Shown: positions 1-11,842, numbered from the stretch's first letter. The stretch: 64,000 bases of DNA from Heligmosomoides polygyrus polygyrus (GCA_947396885.1 OX377202.1:110564221-110628220), one strand, 5' to 3'. Numbers and translations: made by a program. Notes: generated by a model not told the origin, from the sequence alone.

Positions 1-46
1 AAAAAGAAGAGAATAAGGCGATGACCACTTTCCATCAGTTATTGTG

Positions 47-931
47 CCAGGCTGTCCAATAATTCCTGTCCGAAAATTTTCAAAATTCTATAATTTTCCT
101 TAGAAGTGTTATAATATCAGACAGGTGTAAAAACCTTCTAGAAGGTTCTCCAGAGTTCCACGCTAGGGGTATATTAGGCACAGTCGCCGCGTCCAGCTAC
201 CAGTACAAGCTAAAGTGGACCAAGGTCGAATTCGTACGTTCGTGTACTACGAGTGGCTGCTGGGCAACGACACGGGCACCGCGGTCGCCAACATCTGCAG
301 AGCGTGCAAGGAGGACGCAGTGCTCCAACGCACAGTCAGGCGCTGGTCAATCGTTTCGAGAGCGGCGACACGAGCCTCGAGGGCAGGGAACACCCGCTGA
401 AGATCATGCTCTGCTGCTGGTGGGACGCCAACGGCATGCCGTACTTCGAGCTGCTCCGGCAAGGCAGGACGGTCACCGCCTCCATCTACACCGATCAGCT
501 CGAGAAACTAGCCGGCGCCATCCGAGAAAAGCGTCCCCGACGGGCCTCGGTCCACCTGCTGCACGAACGCGCGCCCCCACGTGGCGAAGGAGACCCAGCA
601 GAAGTTGGCGACGCTCGGCTGGGAGACGGTTGCCCATCCGCCGTGTTCCCCGGACCTCGCCCTCTCCGACTACCTCTTGTTTCGCCCGCTGAAGCACCAT
701 TTGGCCGGAAGAAAATTCACCAACTACGACAACCTCAAATCCGACATCGCGGACTTCTTCGAGTCGCAGCCCCGGAGTTCTGGGTGAAGGGCATCGGTGA
801 CCTGCCCAGTCGATGGGCCACTGTTGTGGATAACTGTGGTGATTATATTGTTGATTAGACTTGTTTTTCAGTGAAGTTGAAAAAAATAAAAAATGGTGAC
901 ATTTTCGGACAAGAATTATTGGACAGCCTGG
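47..931 (+). mobile_element. bandit-like mariner, internally deleted copy
   Basis: Inverted ends start CCAGGCTGTCCAATAATTCC on the left and finish with the complementary GGACAGCCTGG on the right; the right flank is TA, the left flank is TG (a decayed TA). The copy is 885 bp against 1256 bp for its relative at 40564-41819. A block of roughly 370-400 bp is missing near position 391, at a short CAC repeat shared by both sides of the lost segment. I recall a family named bandit from the dog hookworm with these features; the family name is from memory. Confidence 0.85.
215..858 (+). pseudogene. mariner transposase, deleted and frameshifted
   Basis: The first part (215-391) begins MDQGRIRTFVYYEWLLGNDT and carries the start of the helix-turn-helix DNA-binding region. 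The deletion removes the rest of that region and the segment with the first catalytic Asp (TGDE in the other copy). The middle (from about 392) encodes the PYFELLRQGRTVT segment, then a frame change hits the HDNARPH motif, where the second catalytic Asp is lost. The last part (581-787) reads HPPCSPDLALSDYLLF, keeping the third Asp, and ends with a stop at about 856. It cannot make an active transposase. It could still be mobilised in trans through its ends. Confidence 0.85.
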
Positions 932-1737
932 TATATGAGGTTAGTCCAAAAACTGGCACTTTACATGAAGTCTATTCCATGTAGATTTTATAAAATATCT
1001 ACGGAGAAGAGATGTCTTTAAAGGAGCAGGTCTGGCTTTAGCAAGAAATTTCCTTTATGTCTATGGATTTTTTCGTCTAATTTGCAAATTTACTATAATA
1101 CCTTTCATCAGTGTGAAATGTGCTTTCCAAAAATGGGAAGAAATTTAAAAAACCCAAAACACTTATGAACCTCATGCAAATGTGCTGTACAGCATGGCAC
1201 CAGGTGCTTCAAGAAGGAAATCAGAGTGGGCAATTGCTTCGTAGAAGAGTGTCAGATAGTGGCGAATTCTATTTATAGAAGAATGTTGCGCTGTAACAGT
1301 GCATTTAGAAAGTGCAAGTTTTGTAAAGGGTTTTGTCAGGACAAATGAAAACGGTGCATGGCACGGCTCTTTTGATCTACCATTGAATCTTCCCAGTGGA
1401 TCTTCCCAGAAGCTGGACGACTTTCCACAAGCCAAACGAACTAGACGTAGTACGAAATTTAGAAGTCTTGTTAATGCTTGGTTTTGGCATCGTAATGCTT
1501 TTCCTCGTTTAGCAATTTTGATGACAGATGGACTGTTCTTATTTGTTGTATAGATGAAGACGTAGTCATACATTTGTCATGTAGTTGGGTCGAAAAAATC
1601 GATAAAAAAGATCCGGCTTTTTACGTTTTAAATATAGCCAAGTGAATTTTTATTTAACGAATTTACCGATTTTAACGCAAAAATTTGTCCTTAAAAATTT
1701 GCCGAAAAAAATTTAACGCACATCCCTGGTACATACC
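932..1737. other. intergenic; remnant of a hAT-like right end
   Basis: I see no gene with recognisable homology. Open frames on both strands around 1172-1573 overlap each other and match no family I know. The stretch 1640-1735 is AT-rich with repeated TTTAACG-type words and ends CACATCCCTGG. It resembles hAT-type termini (compare 13590-13606 and 29356-29500). Confidence 0.4.
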
Positions 1738-2070
1738 ATGCGTGTCAAGCTGCTAAGCATAGAAGTATGAGTATGGTATCGGGAATACAGGTAGGTACAG
1801 TATCGAATTTGATTCGAGAAGTGTTCAATCTGGTTTGAAAAGTGTCAAAATCGACCTGAAAATGGGAAATGGTATACCACAGAAAGCGGCTTCGAAAGGT
1901 GATTCCATTCCATTCCAAATATGTGTTCCGTTTCGATTGGGCGCATCCATGAATGGATATGACTTTCAACTCTTTCCCTATCATACCCTGTCGCGTTGCC
2001 CACTCAACATATCGCAAACTTCACTAGCGGTCACAGCAAAGATTCTTCTGTGATGCAGCCGCTTAGAAAA
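1738..2070 (+). repeat. interspersed repeat family, copy 1
   Basis: This segment recurs, diverged, at about 10747-11010. A piece of its right end (CTCAACATATCGCAAACTTC) recurs inverted at about 11727-11815. A shared core word close to TTTGATTCGAAAAGTGTC also occurs near 40390 and 58780. It has no coding signature; it is probably a non-autonomous element or part of a larger one. Confidence 0.6.
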
Positions 2071-2097
2071 GACCTGCCCCCGATCAACCAAAGCTCC

Positions 2098-2223
2098 CTT
2101 TGTTATACCTCACACCGAGCGACGCCCAATGATCTGCTGCCGTATCGATCGCGCGGCGCGATCGAATCGATATAGGAGCATATCATTAGGCGTCGCTAGG
2201 GGTGAGCGATGGTATAACAAAGG
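2098..2223. mobile_element. short palindromic MITE
   Basis: The ends are inverted: CTTTGTTATACC on the left and GGTATAACAAAGG on the right, around a GC- and CGAT-rich centre (CGATCGCGCGGCGCGATCG). The overall build, about 125 bp and nearly self-complementary, matches the group of small palindromes at 16475, 17049, 17987, 31713 and 39146. The target duplication is not clear here. Confidence 0.6.
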
Positions 2224-2420
2224 CCTTATAGAACTGTCCGCTTCGGGCTATTTCTCCCTTTTTAATAGTTTACGAGTATCATCTAGATATGTTGGATCCT
2301 AGCAATGCTACTCATTGTGGTCTGGGAGTCATTTACTTCTAAGCATTGATAAAAACATGAAATCAACACTACACACTATTCCAGTTTCACAAAAATCGTT
2401 ACTATTCACGAACAGCTACT

Positions 2421-5003
2421 CACCTGTATCACCTGTATCACCTGTCGTCCCGTTGATCATCGACTTGCTCGAGCGGGCGCCAGCAGCGTCTCCATTCGTC
2501 CCTGTCGCGTGCCAGAGTGGTCCAATGGATCCTCCTCGCTCGAGGGACACGAAGAGCGTCATATCGGTCGTTCAGGGCTTTCACGAAGAAGTCCGACCAA
2601 CGCGTTGGTGGGCGTCCTGGTGTTCTTTTGACATCCCGCGGAATCGAATCTGTGACGGCTCTCGTCCAGCGGGTGTCTGCGAATCGCATTACGTGGCCGG
2701 CCCACCTAATTTTCGACGACTTGGCCCATGCGACAGCGTCTCTGATCTTCGAACGTCGGCGAAGCTCGGAACTCCGGAGACCTTCTCTCACTTGCGTGAG
2801 TCGTGTCACTCCGAGCATCGTCCTCTCGATTCCACGCTGCGCGACGCTGATCGCGTGTTCATCCTGCTTTCGTATAGCCCAGGTCTCTGAGGCGTATGTT
2901 AGGGCAGGAAGAACAGTGGAGTCGAATAGGTAGGCACGGAGTCGGACGTTCTTCGTTTTCTTCACGACTTCTTCGACGCTCTTGAAAGCTCCCCAAGCCG
3001 CTCGTTTCCTTCTGCTCAGCTCTGGTGCTAGGTCGTTGGTAATGTTGACTTCGCTACCCAGATACACATAGCTGGAGCATTCGGAGATGTTCGTTCCGTT
3101 GAGCGAGAATGGGGCATCAGAAACCCATCCGTTCTTCATGAACATCGTCTTCGTAAGATTCAGCTGCAGTCCAACGCTTCCACATACACGATCGAAGTCG
3201 GCCAGCATTCGTTCCGCCTGACTGATGCTCGGGGTTATGAGCACGATGTCGTCAGCGAAGCGAAGATGGTGCAGTTGCCGGCCGTCGACCTTCACTCCCA
3301 TGTCTTCCCATTCTAGTTCGCGCATGACGTTTTCGAGGGTGGCGCTGAAGAGCTTCGGGGATATGGTATCCCCTTGTCGAACCCCTCTCTTCACGTCAAT
3401 GACGACGTCGTTGTAGAATGGTGAGATCTTGGTCGTGAATCCACTGTACAACTCTCGAAGAACTCTGATGTACTGAGTAGGAACGCCCTGGGTGAGCAGG
3501 GCTTCCATGACCGCTTCAGTCTCGACGGAGTCGAATGCCTTCTTCAGGTCAATGAACGTAAGGCACAGCGGCAGCTTGTACTCTCGCGACACTTCGATGA
3601 GCTTCGTAATGGTGTGTATGTGGTCGATCGTGCTGAATCCTCTCCGAAATCCTGCTTGTTCGCATGGCTGTCCTTCGTCCAGCGTTCTACTAATCCTATT
3701 CAGGATGACTCGAGTGAACAGCTTGTAGACTACGGACAACAGGCAGATCGGGCTATAGTTGCCAATGTCGTGCACGTCTCCCTTCTTGTACAGCAAAACG
3801 GTCTTGCTGGTCTTCCACTGAGATGGAACCTTGCATTCGGACAGGTAGCGTGTGAAGAGCCGCGCCAGGGTGTTGATGAGCGCTGGCGGGAGGTTCTTCA
3901 GGTGTTCAGCTCTGATCCTGTCAGAACCGGGTGCTGTACGTTTCTTCACCGACGAGATGGCGTGTCGGATCTCGGAAGGGAGAACAGAGGGAACGACGTA
4001 TCCATCCTGCGGAAGATGGCATTGGGGCAAGTGGACGTGGCTATCGAAGAGATCGGAGTAGAAGTCGTGGATGACTTTCTCCACGGTCCTTCTGGAAGAG
4101 GTGATGGTTCCGTCAGGACGTCGGAGAGCGGTCATCTTGGTCTTGAAGTTGGCGAAGTTCCGGCGGGCATTGCGAATGCTCAGCCCTGCCTCTGCTGCTT
4201 CAGCCAACACTTCCGCCCTTCTCTCCTTGAGATCTTCCTTTATCGCCGCTCTGCATAGCTTTGCAAGCTCGGACGTCAGTTGGTAGTTGCCTGACGCTCG
4301 TGCTGCTCCACGCTGGCGTATCAGCTCGAGAGTTTCCGGAGACAGGCGTCTCTTGGTGGTCTTCAAGCTCTCGGCTCCCTTAGCACTATCGTGGAGATGG
4401 TGCACGAAGCGATCGTATTCCTCGTCGACGTTGTCCATGACGGCATCTTCCCATAGGCCGACAAGAGAGGTGTAAAGGTCCCAGTTGATGGTCGTTCTGG
4501 GATTCCTCTTCTTGAACTTCGCGGCCTTCTCTCCTTGACGCGAAAAGCGGAACCTCGCGCGAAGGAGGCGGTTGTCCGATCCCGTGTAGAACTTGGGGAC
4601 AACGGAGACATCGGTCAGGCAATACTTGCGATTGAAGATGATGTGGTCGATCTCGTTGTGGAACTGGCCACCGGGGGATTCCCAGGTCCATCGTAGGGAG
4701 GGAGGCTTCTGGAACTGCGAGTTTCCATGGATGGTCTTGGTCGACATGATAAACTCAGACAGCCTTTCACCTTGCTCGTTCCACTCCAAACCGTGGGTTC
4801 CGATGTGAAGTTCTTCCGGCGACCTTCGTGGCCCGATCTTGGCGTTGAAGTCGCCGACGATCACCTTGTAGAAGGTGTGATCTTCCTTATAGAACTTCTC
4901 CAGCTCCACGTAGAAGGCCTCGACGTCTTCGTCGTCGTAGTCGGATGTTGGGGCATACGCGACGAACACAGTCAAGGCTGGCACGGAGCCACATCGCTTC
5001 AGT
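2421..5003 (-). mobile_element. RTE-clade non-LTR retrotransposon, 3' complete, 5' end in assembly gap
   Basis: The element reads on the minus strand, from endonuclease at the gap edge to reverse transcriptase and a conserved C-terminal tail. Its 3' end, just after the stop codon, is a short tandem repeat of the unit TGATACAGG, the kind of tail expected for RTE elements; a second copy at 8390-8411 ends the same way. Its 5' part is hidden by the N run at 5004-5203. Partial relatives lie at 7780-8411 and 62495-64000. Confidence 0.92.
2438..5003 (-). CDS. RTE-type endonuclease/reverse transcriptase, 5'-partial open frame
   Basis: The frame is open from the gap edge to the stop at 2438, about 850 codons with no break, so this is the least damaged retroelement here. 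The N-terminal part is an APE-type endonuclease ([24 protein letters not shown]) whose first residues are missing. The reverse transcriptase follows, with [50 protein letters not shown] and the catalytic box FADDIVLIT. The C-terminal tail has [15 protein letters not shown] and GRPPTRW, typical of RTE proteins. One oddity: the usual endonuclease SDHR motif reads SDNR (codon AAC at 4571-4573), replacing the expected catalytic His. The protein would nick target DNA and copy its RNA there. Relatives of the hookworm 'dingo' elements are likely, by memory only. Confidence 0.9.
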
Positions 5004-5203
5004 NNNNNNNNNNNNNNNNNNNNNNNNNNNNNNNNNNNNNNNNNNNNNNNNNNNNNNNNNNNNNNNNNNNNNNNNNNNNNNNNNNNNNNNNNNNNNNNNN
5101 NNNNNNNNNNNNNNNNNNNNNNNNNNNNNNNNNNNNNNNNNNNNNNNNNNNNNNNNNNNNNNNNNNNNNNNNNNNNNNNNNNNNNNNNNNNNNNNNNNNN
5201 NNN
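5004..5203. other. assembly gap (200 N)
   Basis: Exactly 200 N bases, a conventional placeholder. It hides the 5' end of the RTE element at 2421-5003; its true size is unknown. Confidence 0.99.
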
Positions 5204-7779
5204 ATTGACTTGTCACGGAAATAATTTATTCCATCTGTAGAAAATAACACCAGGGAACGAATATGTATCCCACAAAAATTTAAGCTTTAAGTGACATACA
5301 GTAAAAAAATTCCGGTACGATCAACGCTTTTCCGATACGATCTTCGATTTGATTAGGGGGTTCGACTTTTGGCCGATTTTCGGCCAAAAATCTAGTCTCC
5401 TAATTATATTGAAGATCTCACTTTTAAAAGCTTTTTTAGGTCGTAGAGTTTACCTTTTACCTAATCTAACATTTCTAAGGAAAGCACTTGAGTCGTCGTT
5501 AGTAATTAACACTCGATATTTTATAGAGTACAATTTCGATTGCAGATGTTTGGTAGAAAAATGGTTGCCTCAGGTAGAAAAATGTGTCGTGTTCATAAAA
5601 TCCTGGTACAATCTGCGAAAATTGAAGCGGACCAAGCTAATTTGAAGACCGCCAAAAATAAAAGAGTTGAGTTCTTTGAAGTAGAAGAAACTCCAAAAAA
5701 ATACAATTAACTCCGCCGAAATGAAGAGAGAGTACGACGCCCCACCACAAAAAAAAGACGTCACAGTAGGACCCTTCTGATTCTCGAACCGCAAGCCTCA
5801 CCCTGCGTTGGGCTCGTGTGAATTGTGGGAAGAGAGATTGTATGTCCAAAGGGCATGCTTGGTAGGGCAGGTCAGGTCACTGCAATTACAGCAACAGTCT
5901 GGACTCCAGTGCTCGACTCATCCCAAGTAATAAATTAGATTGAGGTCGAGTGAAATTTTTTTCGAAAGATATTGCAAATATGGGCTTTGCTAAATGGTAG
6001 GGACTCTTCTGTGAGATTTCGACAGACGTCGGTGTTGAGTCTCATGGTCGAACTAGAAGAAAGCTGCCCTTTTGAAGGAGTGATACTGCGAGACGTGAGC
6101 TGCCAGCTTTGTCGTATTTGTGGGGGCAGCATCTCTGCATGATGTCTGACCACATATCCAGCTTTTATGCTGATCCGTCGCGTGGAGACACAGATCTACA
6201 CGAGCGAAGTAGCCTTTGCAGGACGTGTCTCATTGGTACCCTGATGCACTGCCACTTTGGTGGATGATTACTATATTACCTTTGGTCAAATTAAACCTGG
6301 AACCTGTAGTTGTAATCCACACCTTATAACGGGAAACTTGCCAAAAATCAGCCCTAGAACAAAAGTGATTAGGTCGTAACTAATTAGCAAAAATGGAAAA
6401 AATCGACAGTTGGGAATGCATGGTATGACGAATTTGGGGCCAAACTAGTCAAATTTGATATCAAATAGATCGCCATGATGAGTCAAAACCTAAAATTGAC
6501 ATGAAATACATTTTCGACACCGTTTAAAAATTTAAAAATTCTACTGGGCAGATCCATTTGAGCCAGGGGGCATAATTAGGCGAGACTCAGTAGCGAATGT
6601 GGGTCAGGTCAAGACAATTACGGGCTCGACTAATCTAGGTCATCTCGAACCAAAAAATTCTAGAATCTTGTCAAGATTTTTACGCCACTGGGTAGGTCAT
6701 GTTGTTCTGAATCCAACAATGTGCATTTCATTGAATATAATTGACTTTGAAGAGAGTTATGACAAGGCGGCGGAAACGGCGGATTAATCCGCCGCCGTCC
6801 GCGTTTTGGCGAACGTTTACCGACGGTACTGTATATGCCATGAGCCTTTGCTGTGGATCGGTGTCCCCACTCGCGAGAGGTGGCGCCTACCGTGTATTCT
6901 TTAGGGGCTTGCTGTAATAAGCACGCTTTATTGGCATATACAGCAATAACTCAGTTTGAACGACATACCAACAACCAGCCTGACATGCGAGCATCAGAAT
7001 GTAATGCCACGGACTCACCGCGTTCTTCATGTCCAGACCGTAGTCAATGTATGATTTATTATTTACTAACAATTACCAACTGCAAATAGAATGTCAATAG
7101 AGTTAGAAGACTTACATAGTATTCCGGGTTCCGGGTCACTCCAGCTTGCATTTAAACCTGTAGTAATCCTCTCAGGCTCGGGCGAGGGCCTTTCCTTCCT
7201 GCAGCTAGCTGTACTGCATGGAAGGTGGTGGTGCAACGCAGCCGGCGGGAGCTCCGGAGAATGATGGAAGACGGTGCGCACAAGATCGGCACCGCAGAGT
7301 CGCACTGATAAGTATGGACGGCGAGGCACGGAACACGGCTTTTATGCACGAGTCCGACTCGTCATTAAACCTATGCTAGAAAAAAGTACGGGCGAGTTAC
7401 CGGACGAGTTCTCGGGCGCGGCGGGAGTTTCAAATAGCGTTTTCGCTCCTCCCGCTGTCAGAGACGCAGAGAGAGGGGTCCAAGATGGAGCATCACGATC
7501 ACCGTAAAGCTTACAGGCGTAAATTTAGCCACAATATTACTGAAGAGAGGGACGTTGGAGACAGTGCATTCGAATTATGAAGAAGTCAAGCAAACGAGCT
7601 AGTGCTGATTTGACACCTCACCATTACATTTTCCATTGATGTGTACGAAACAGTTTTTCTTTTCGGCATGCTACGGGAGTATGTGATGGGTTCGTTGCAC
7701 CACATGGACTGATCATCAAGTATGGTTGAGGCAGCGAAGCCCGCAGTGAGGGGTTGTGCACACTTTCGCTGCCGCAGTG
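5204..7779. other. gene-poor region, nothing recognisable
   Basis: There is no open frame with a recognisable domain on either strand. Local features are a short GC-rich palindrome at about 6774-6798 (GGCGGATTAATCCGCC) and a moderately GC-rich stretch at 7150-7500. A 31-codon frame starting at 7483 (MEHHDHRKAYRRKF) is too short to call. Confidence 0.5.
6828..6946. repeat. short inverted repeat, MITE-like
   Basis: CTGTATATGCCA near 6830 and TGGCATATACAG near 6935 are exact reverse complements about 100 bases apart. The length and layout suit a small non-autonomous DNA element, but no target duplication is evident. Confidence 0.4.
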
Positions 7780-8411
7780 CTGCCGCGAAGTCAATAAGGC
7801 CAACGACCTAGCGCCAGGGCTGAGCAGGAGGAAACGAGCGGCTTGGGGAGCTTTCAAGAGCGTCGAGGAAGTCGCGAAGAAGACGAAGAACGTTCGACTC
7901 CGTGCCCACCTATTCAACTCCACTGTTCTTCCTGTCCTAATATAAGTCTCAGAGACCTGGGCTATACGAAAGCAGGATGAGCACGCGATCAGCGTCGCGT
8001 GGCGTGGAATCGAGAGGACGGTGCTCGGAGTGACACGACTCACGCAAGTGAGAGAAGGCCTCCGAAGTTCTGAGCTTCGCCGACGTTCGAAGATCAGAGA
8101 CGCTGTCGCGTGGGCCAAATTGTAGAAAATTAGGTGGGCCGGCCACGTAATGCGCTTAGCAGACACCCGCTGGACGAGAGCTGTCACCGACTGGATTCCG
8201 CGGGATGTCAAGATGAGACCAGGACGCCCACCAACCGTTGGTCGGACTTCTTCGTGAAAGCCCTGAACGACCGATATGACGCTCTTCATCTCACGTGAGC
8301 GAGGAGGATCCATTGGAGCGCTCTGGCACCCGACAGGGACAAATGGGGACGCTGTTGGCGCCCGCTCGAGCAAGTCGATGATCAACGGGACGACAGGTGA
8401 TACAGATGATA
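7780..8411 (+). mobile_element. RTE fragment, 5'-truncated, dead
   Basis: The plus strand encodes the last part of the RTE protein seen at 2421-5003: [17 protein letters not shown], then the [12 protein letters not shown] tail (here with changes), ending at DDQRDDR-like codons and a short GATACA repeat tail. In-frame stops (for example at about 7944 and 8124) break it. It begins abruptly near 7780, a normal 5' truncation of a target-primed insertion. It lies just downstream of the orphan receptor exon at 8622-8819. Confidence 0.88.
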
Positions 8412-8621
8412 CGCTTCATTATTCTGGGGCATTTCTAGGTTGTATTACCATAGGTTGCATAAAGGCAGCATGCACAGCTACAAAGGATGCACCACACTAA
8501 TCCGCATTGTATCCGATCAGATATTCTTCGGTCTCGAAGATCGATCGATATCAATAAAAACATGTAGGCGTTATTTTATATTTCACTGGTTTCCTTCTAA
8601 TTGAGACCACCATCAGCTTAC

Positions 8622-8819
8622 CGGCACACATAGCATCATAATGACTGATATGGTTATGTCATGCAGAGCGGTCACAGCGAAGAAGTGCTTGTAGATTTCG
8701 ATGGTTCGTAATGGACACCGCATATAGAAAGCCATCAGAGTAGAATTTGTCAGGAGCGATAGTATTGACGAGCCGTAAATGACAACGGCATAAGTTGGAC
8801 CACTGCTAAAGGTGCTCAT
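8622..8819 (-). pseudogene. orphan exon 1 of a Str/Srd-like chemoreceptor
   Basis: This 66-codon exon runs from ATG at 8819 (MSTFSSGPTYAVV) through one membrane segment and most of a second (FFAVTALHDITISVIMMLCVP) to a good donor, CCG|GTAAGC, at 8622/8621. Length, phase and sequence match exon 1 of gene A (19348-19545), and an acceptor-like TTTTTTCCAG sits 29 nt upstream of the ATG, exactly as in gene A. I find no exon 2-5 counterparts to the left: the sequence becomes an RTE fragment at 8411 and then unrelated DNA. It is either a truncated gene copy, which I favour, or a gene with further exons beyond the window. Confidence 0.75.
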
Positions 8820-8992
8820 CTGTGTGGTTTGATCGCAGGATGCGATATCTGGAAAAAATCGAGTTGTCATTTTTAAGGCTAGCACGCGGAAAGCTGGAGG
8901 TGATTAGAATGACTATGCACCTCAAAGCAAAAAAAAGCTGGCTTCTTCCAACTTGTGCCCTATCCACGGGTGCTTTTCGTTCGAATATTTTA

Positions 8993-10027
8993 TTAGGTCG
9001 TCCCATAAGTCTTCGCCGTTTTTTTTTCAACGATTCACTGCAGATTTCGCCGGCGGTCTCTGCATAGCGCTGCATAGCTTTCGAAAGAGAGTGATTTGCT
9101 CTATCAGACCATGTATTGCATTTCTTTTTTCATCATGAATTTTATCAATTTTTAGGTCGTTGAAGTGAAAAGTGAAAAGTGAAAAAGTAGCCATTTGCGC
9201 ACTTGTTCTCTCCGCTGAGGTTTGTAATTTTTTGCGCAGTTTTTTTGAGCATTTGGGAGACAATGTTCTGTGCTACAAGAATATGTGTTTGCGCTATTTG
9301 CTCATTTGTCCTTTATTGATTTTTAGGTCAACAATTTGAGACGTCCGAAGGAGGATGGTTATTTTTGCCGACAGCTCCTGCTCTGTGGTTGGACTTTTTG
9401 CGTTGGCGTTATATCTCGTTCGAAAGAGAGTGTCTTGCTCTATAAAAATATGTGTCGCGTTTATTGATTCCTATTGAATATCACAAAATGCCAAAAAGAG
9501 AAAAATCGTTTTCACCAACAACTCCTCCTTCAGTTGTTGATATTCGACAGAAATCAGCATGAGCCAATAAACGCGACACAAATTTTTACTCAGCAAGACA
9601 TCCTCTTCCAAACGACATATGACACCAAGCAAAAAGTCCAATTACAGAACCGGAGTTTTGGTAAAAATTCGGACGGAAAAGTCGGACGTCCCAATTTGAT
9701 GACCTAAAAATCAATAAAGGGCAAGTGAGAAAATAGGACCAACACATATTCTTGTAGTACAGAACATTGTCTTCCAAATGCTTTAAAAAAACTGCGCAAA
9801 AAATTCCAAACCTAAGCGGAGAGAACAAGTGCCATTTTTTCACTTTTCACTTTTCACTTTAACGACCTAAAAATTGACTAAATTCAGGATGAGAAAAGAA
9901 ATGCAATACATTTTCTGATAGAGCAAATCACTCTCTTTCGAAAGCTATGCAGCGCTATGCAAGAGACCGCCGTCGAAATCTGCAGTGAGTCGTTGAAAAA
10001 AACGGCGGGACTTATGGGACAACCTAA
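8993..10027. mobile_element. 1-kb palindromic mariner-ended element (copy 1)
   Basis: The element starts TTAGGTCGTCCCATAAGTC and ends with the reverse complement (ACTTATGGGACAACCTAA), flanked by TA on both sides. Nearly the whole length is one imperfect palindrome: AACGATTCACTGCAGATTTC near 9030 is mirrored near 9980, and arms meet around 9500 at ATCAGCATGAGCCAATAAAC. No transposase frame is visible. A second copy lies at 60906-61953. It is probably mobilised by a mariner/Tc1 transposase. Confidence 0.85.
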
Positions 10028-10746
10028 TACATATGTTAAGATAAACTTCACGGGAGAGACTGCTATTTACCGTCTAGTATCGCTTGGCTATGTCCGATCT
10101 AGCAAATAAGCTTTGATCAGCATTGCCCGATATTGTTGCGCAGGGCTCAAATCGAATTTCTTTCTTTCTTTTGTAAACCGTTTTGCTTTCTTAATCCAAA
10201 TGAATTTCGCAGTTTTTTTTATCTCTAAATGGCACAACTTAAAGATGCAAAATAAGATGATGAGCTTCCAAGGCAGTTATATTTCTTGATGAAGCATATA
10301 TCTCAAAACTTCTGCTTGTCACTAGACATGTTAAAAGGCGAAATATAGTAAAACCGTCTGTGAGCGGAGAGCAGTGAGCAGGAATGGCTAGCGAGACATA
10401 ATGACTGCATTAAACACCGTTCGATGCTTTTTCGCATCAGGTTTAGCTTGGATTTCAATCATCACGTCTGGGACCATGTGACGGGGATTGTTTTGAGGAA
10501 CTATGTGTGCGTTTTTGTTGTGGCTTTGCAACACTTAGCTCATCAACTGCATGCATTTCTGCGAAGGAAATCGAATCGCTTGCTAAAATGAACGTTGCTG
10601 AGGTACCAAAGTAATCGAAAAAGATACTTCCGTGAAGGGTTTGAATCCCTGTGCTAACGGGAACGAAGACTACCCACCCTGGTGGTCGTTCTATGGAACT
10701 GACAGTCGGGGGGGAGGGGGCTTACCGCTCTCTCTGCTCATTGTAC
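10028..10746. other. intergenic, no gene seen
   Basis: AT-rich sequence without recognisable coding content. A GTTTGAATCCC word at about 10638 resembles a tRNA B-box, but no convincing A-box partner is present. Confidence 0.4.
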
Positions 10747-11010
10747 ATGTCATGCACGTCGACTAAGCATGGGAGTATGAGTATGGTGTTGGGAATACAG
10801 GTAGGTACAGTGTCCAGTTTGATTAGAAAGTGTCAAATTCGGTTTGAAAAGTCGCAAAATCGACGTGAAAATGGAAGATGGTACATCACTGAATGCGGCT
10901 TCGAACGCTGATTTGAAATATGTGTTCCCTTTCCACTGAGCGCATCCACAAACGGAGTTATGGACCACTTTCAGCTTTGCTCGTTTGCCCACTAACTGCA
11001 CGCAGATCGG
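10747..11010 (+). repeat. interspersed repeat family, copy 2
   Basis: Diverged copy of 1738-2070: shared words include GGGAATACAGGTAGGTACAG, GAAAGTGTCAAA and AAATATGTGTTCC in the same order. The central part is shorter. Confidence 0.6.
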
Positions 11011-11065
11011 GCTACTCACAAGAGAGCGAGCTCATGTGGCCTGAAAACTGTTAAAGCTGATCACC

Positions 11066-11150
11066 GAGTGGTGGTGGCGCAGGGGATAGAGGAGCGCCGT
11101 GGTGGCACGAGGTGGTTTGTGGTTCGACTCCCCAGTCAGGCAGGTTTTTT
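11066..11150 (+). repeat. tRNA-like head of a SINE-type repeat
   Basis: GTGGTGGCGCAGGGGATAG resembles a tRNA A box and GTGGTTCGACTCCCCAGTC, about 45 nt on, resembles a B box. The acceptor stem does not pair, so this is not a working tRNA gene. Internal RNA polymerase III promoter boxes of this kind head tRNA-derived SINEs. Confidence 0.5.
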
Positions 11151-11726
11151 GCACTTTCTAGAAAAGACCTCCGATCAACCAGTGCTCTTTATGTCAAATC
11201 ACAACGGAACAGCTCAATTTCGCTGGTACTATTGTATTTACTCCCACGATTTCGAGGGCGGAGAAGTTTCTTCGCCTAAAAATGGCCTAGAGGGCTCATT
11301 TAAGACGACCATCACCTATATGAAGCCTGTTTTTAAAATTTCGTCCGGTTAGTTGCTGTAGGAATGAGTGAACAAGGGTTAATGGAATGTGTTAGCGACT
11401 GTTACTCACCCATACCTACCGTAACCTAGATATTTCCCTATTAGCATCACAGAGCACTGCCCTTACAGCGGCTGCATAGATGTATTTTTTAATCTGCTGC
11501 AGCCAACAGCTGGTATGTTTTGAACATTTCATAGTGCTATTTTACAGTTGCAAATAGCGCAGTGTTAGTCTTCTCACCATGTTTATAGCACCATCCATAA
11601 TAAATTGGACCTCCGTGCCAACATGAAATTGTAAGTATGAAAAAGAGTTCTTTCCAGTGACCTTTCCGTTTTAATTTGACATGGAAAGCTTTGGTTGATC
11701 ATCACAGATCTTTTATAAGAGGCTGC

Positions 11727-11815
11727 ATCACAGAATAGTCTTTGCTGTGACTGCTAGTGAAGTTTGCGATATGTTGAGTGGGCAACGCGCCAGGGTGGGA
11801 ATCGTGAACCAAGGA
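11727..11815 (-). repeat. interspersed repeat family, inverted fragment
   Basis: Reverse complement of the right part of 1738-2070 (GTTGAGTGGGCAAC, TTTGCTGTGACTGCTAGTG). It abuts the hAT insertion at 11843. Confidence 0.55.
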
Positions 11816-11842
11816 TATAAGGCTTTTAGAAGATGTACAAAA

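Noticed and set aside
1172..1573. 133-codon minus-strand frame
   Set aside because: A competing frame of similar quality lies on the other strand and neither resembles a known family.
2315..4808. Many plus-strand open frames across 2315-4808 (for example 3614-4258)
   Set aside because: They are antisense shadows of the GC-rich RTE coding region on the minus strand.
7624..8385. 253-codon minus-strand frame
   Set aside because: It is antisense to the RTE fragment 7780-8411 and has no domain of its own.
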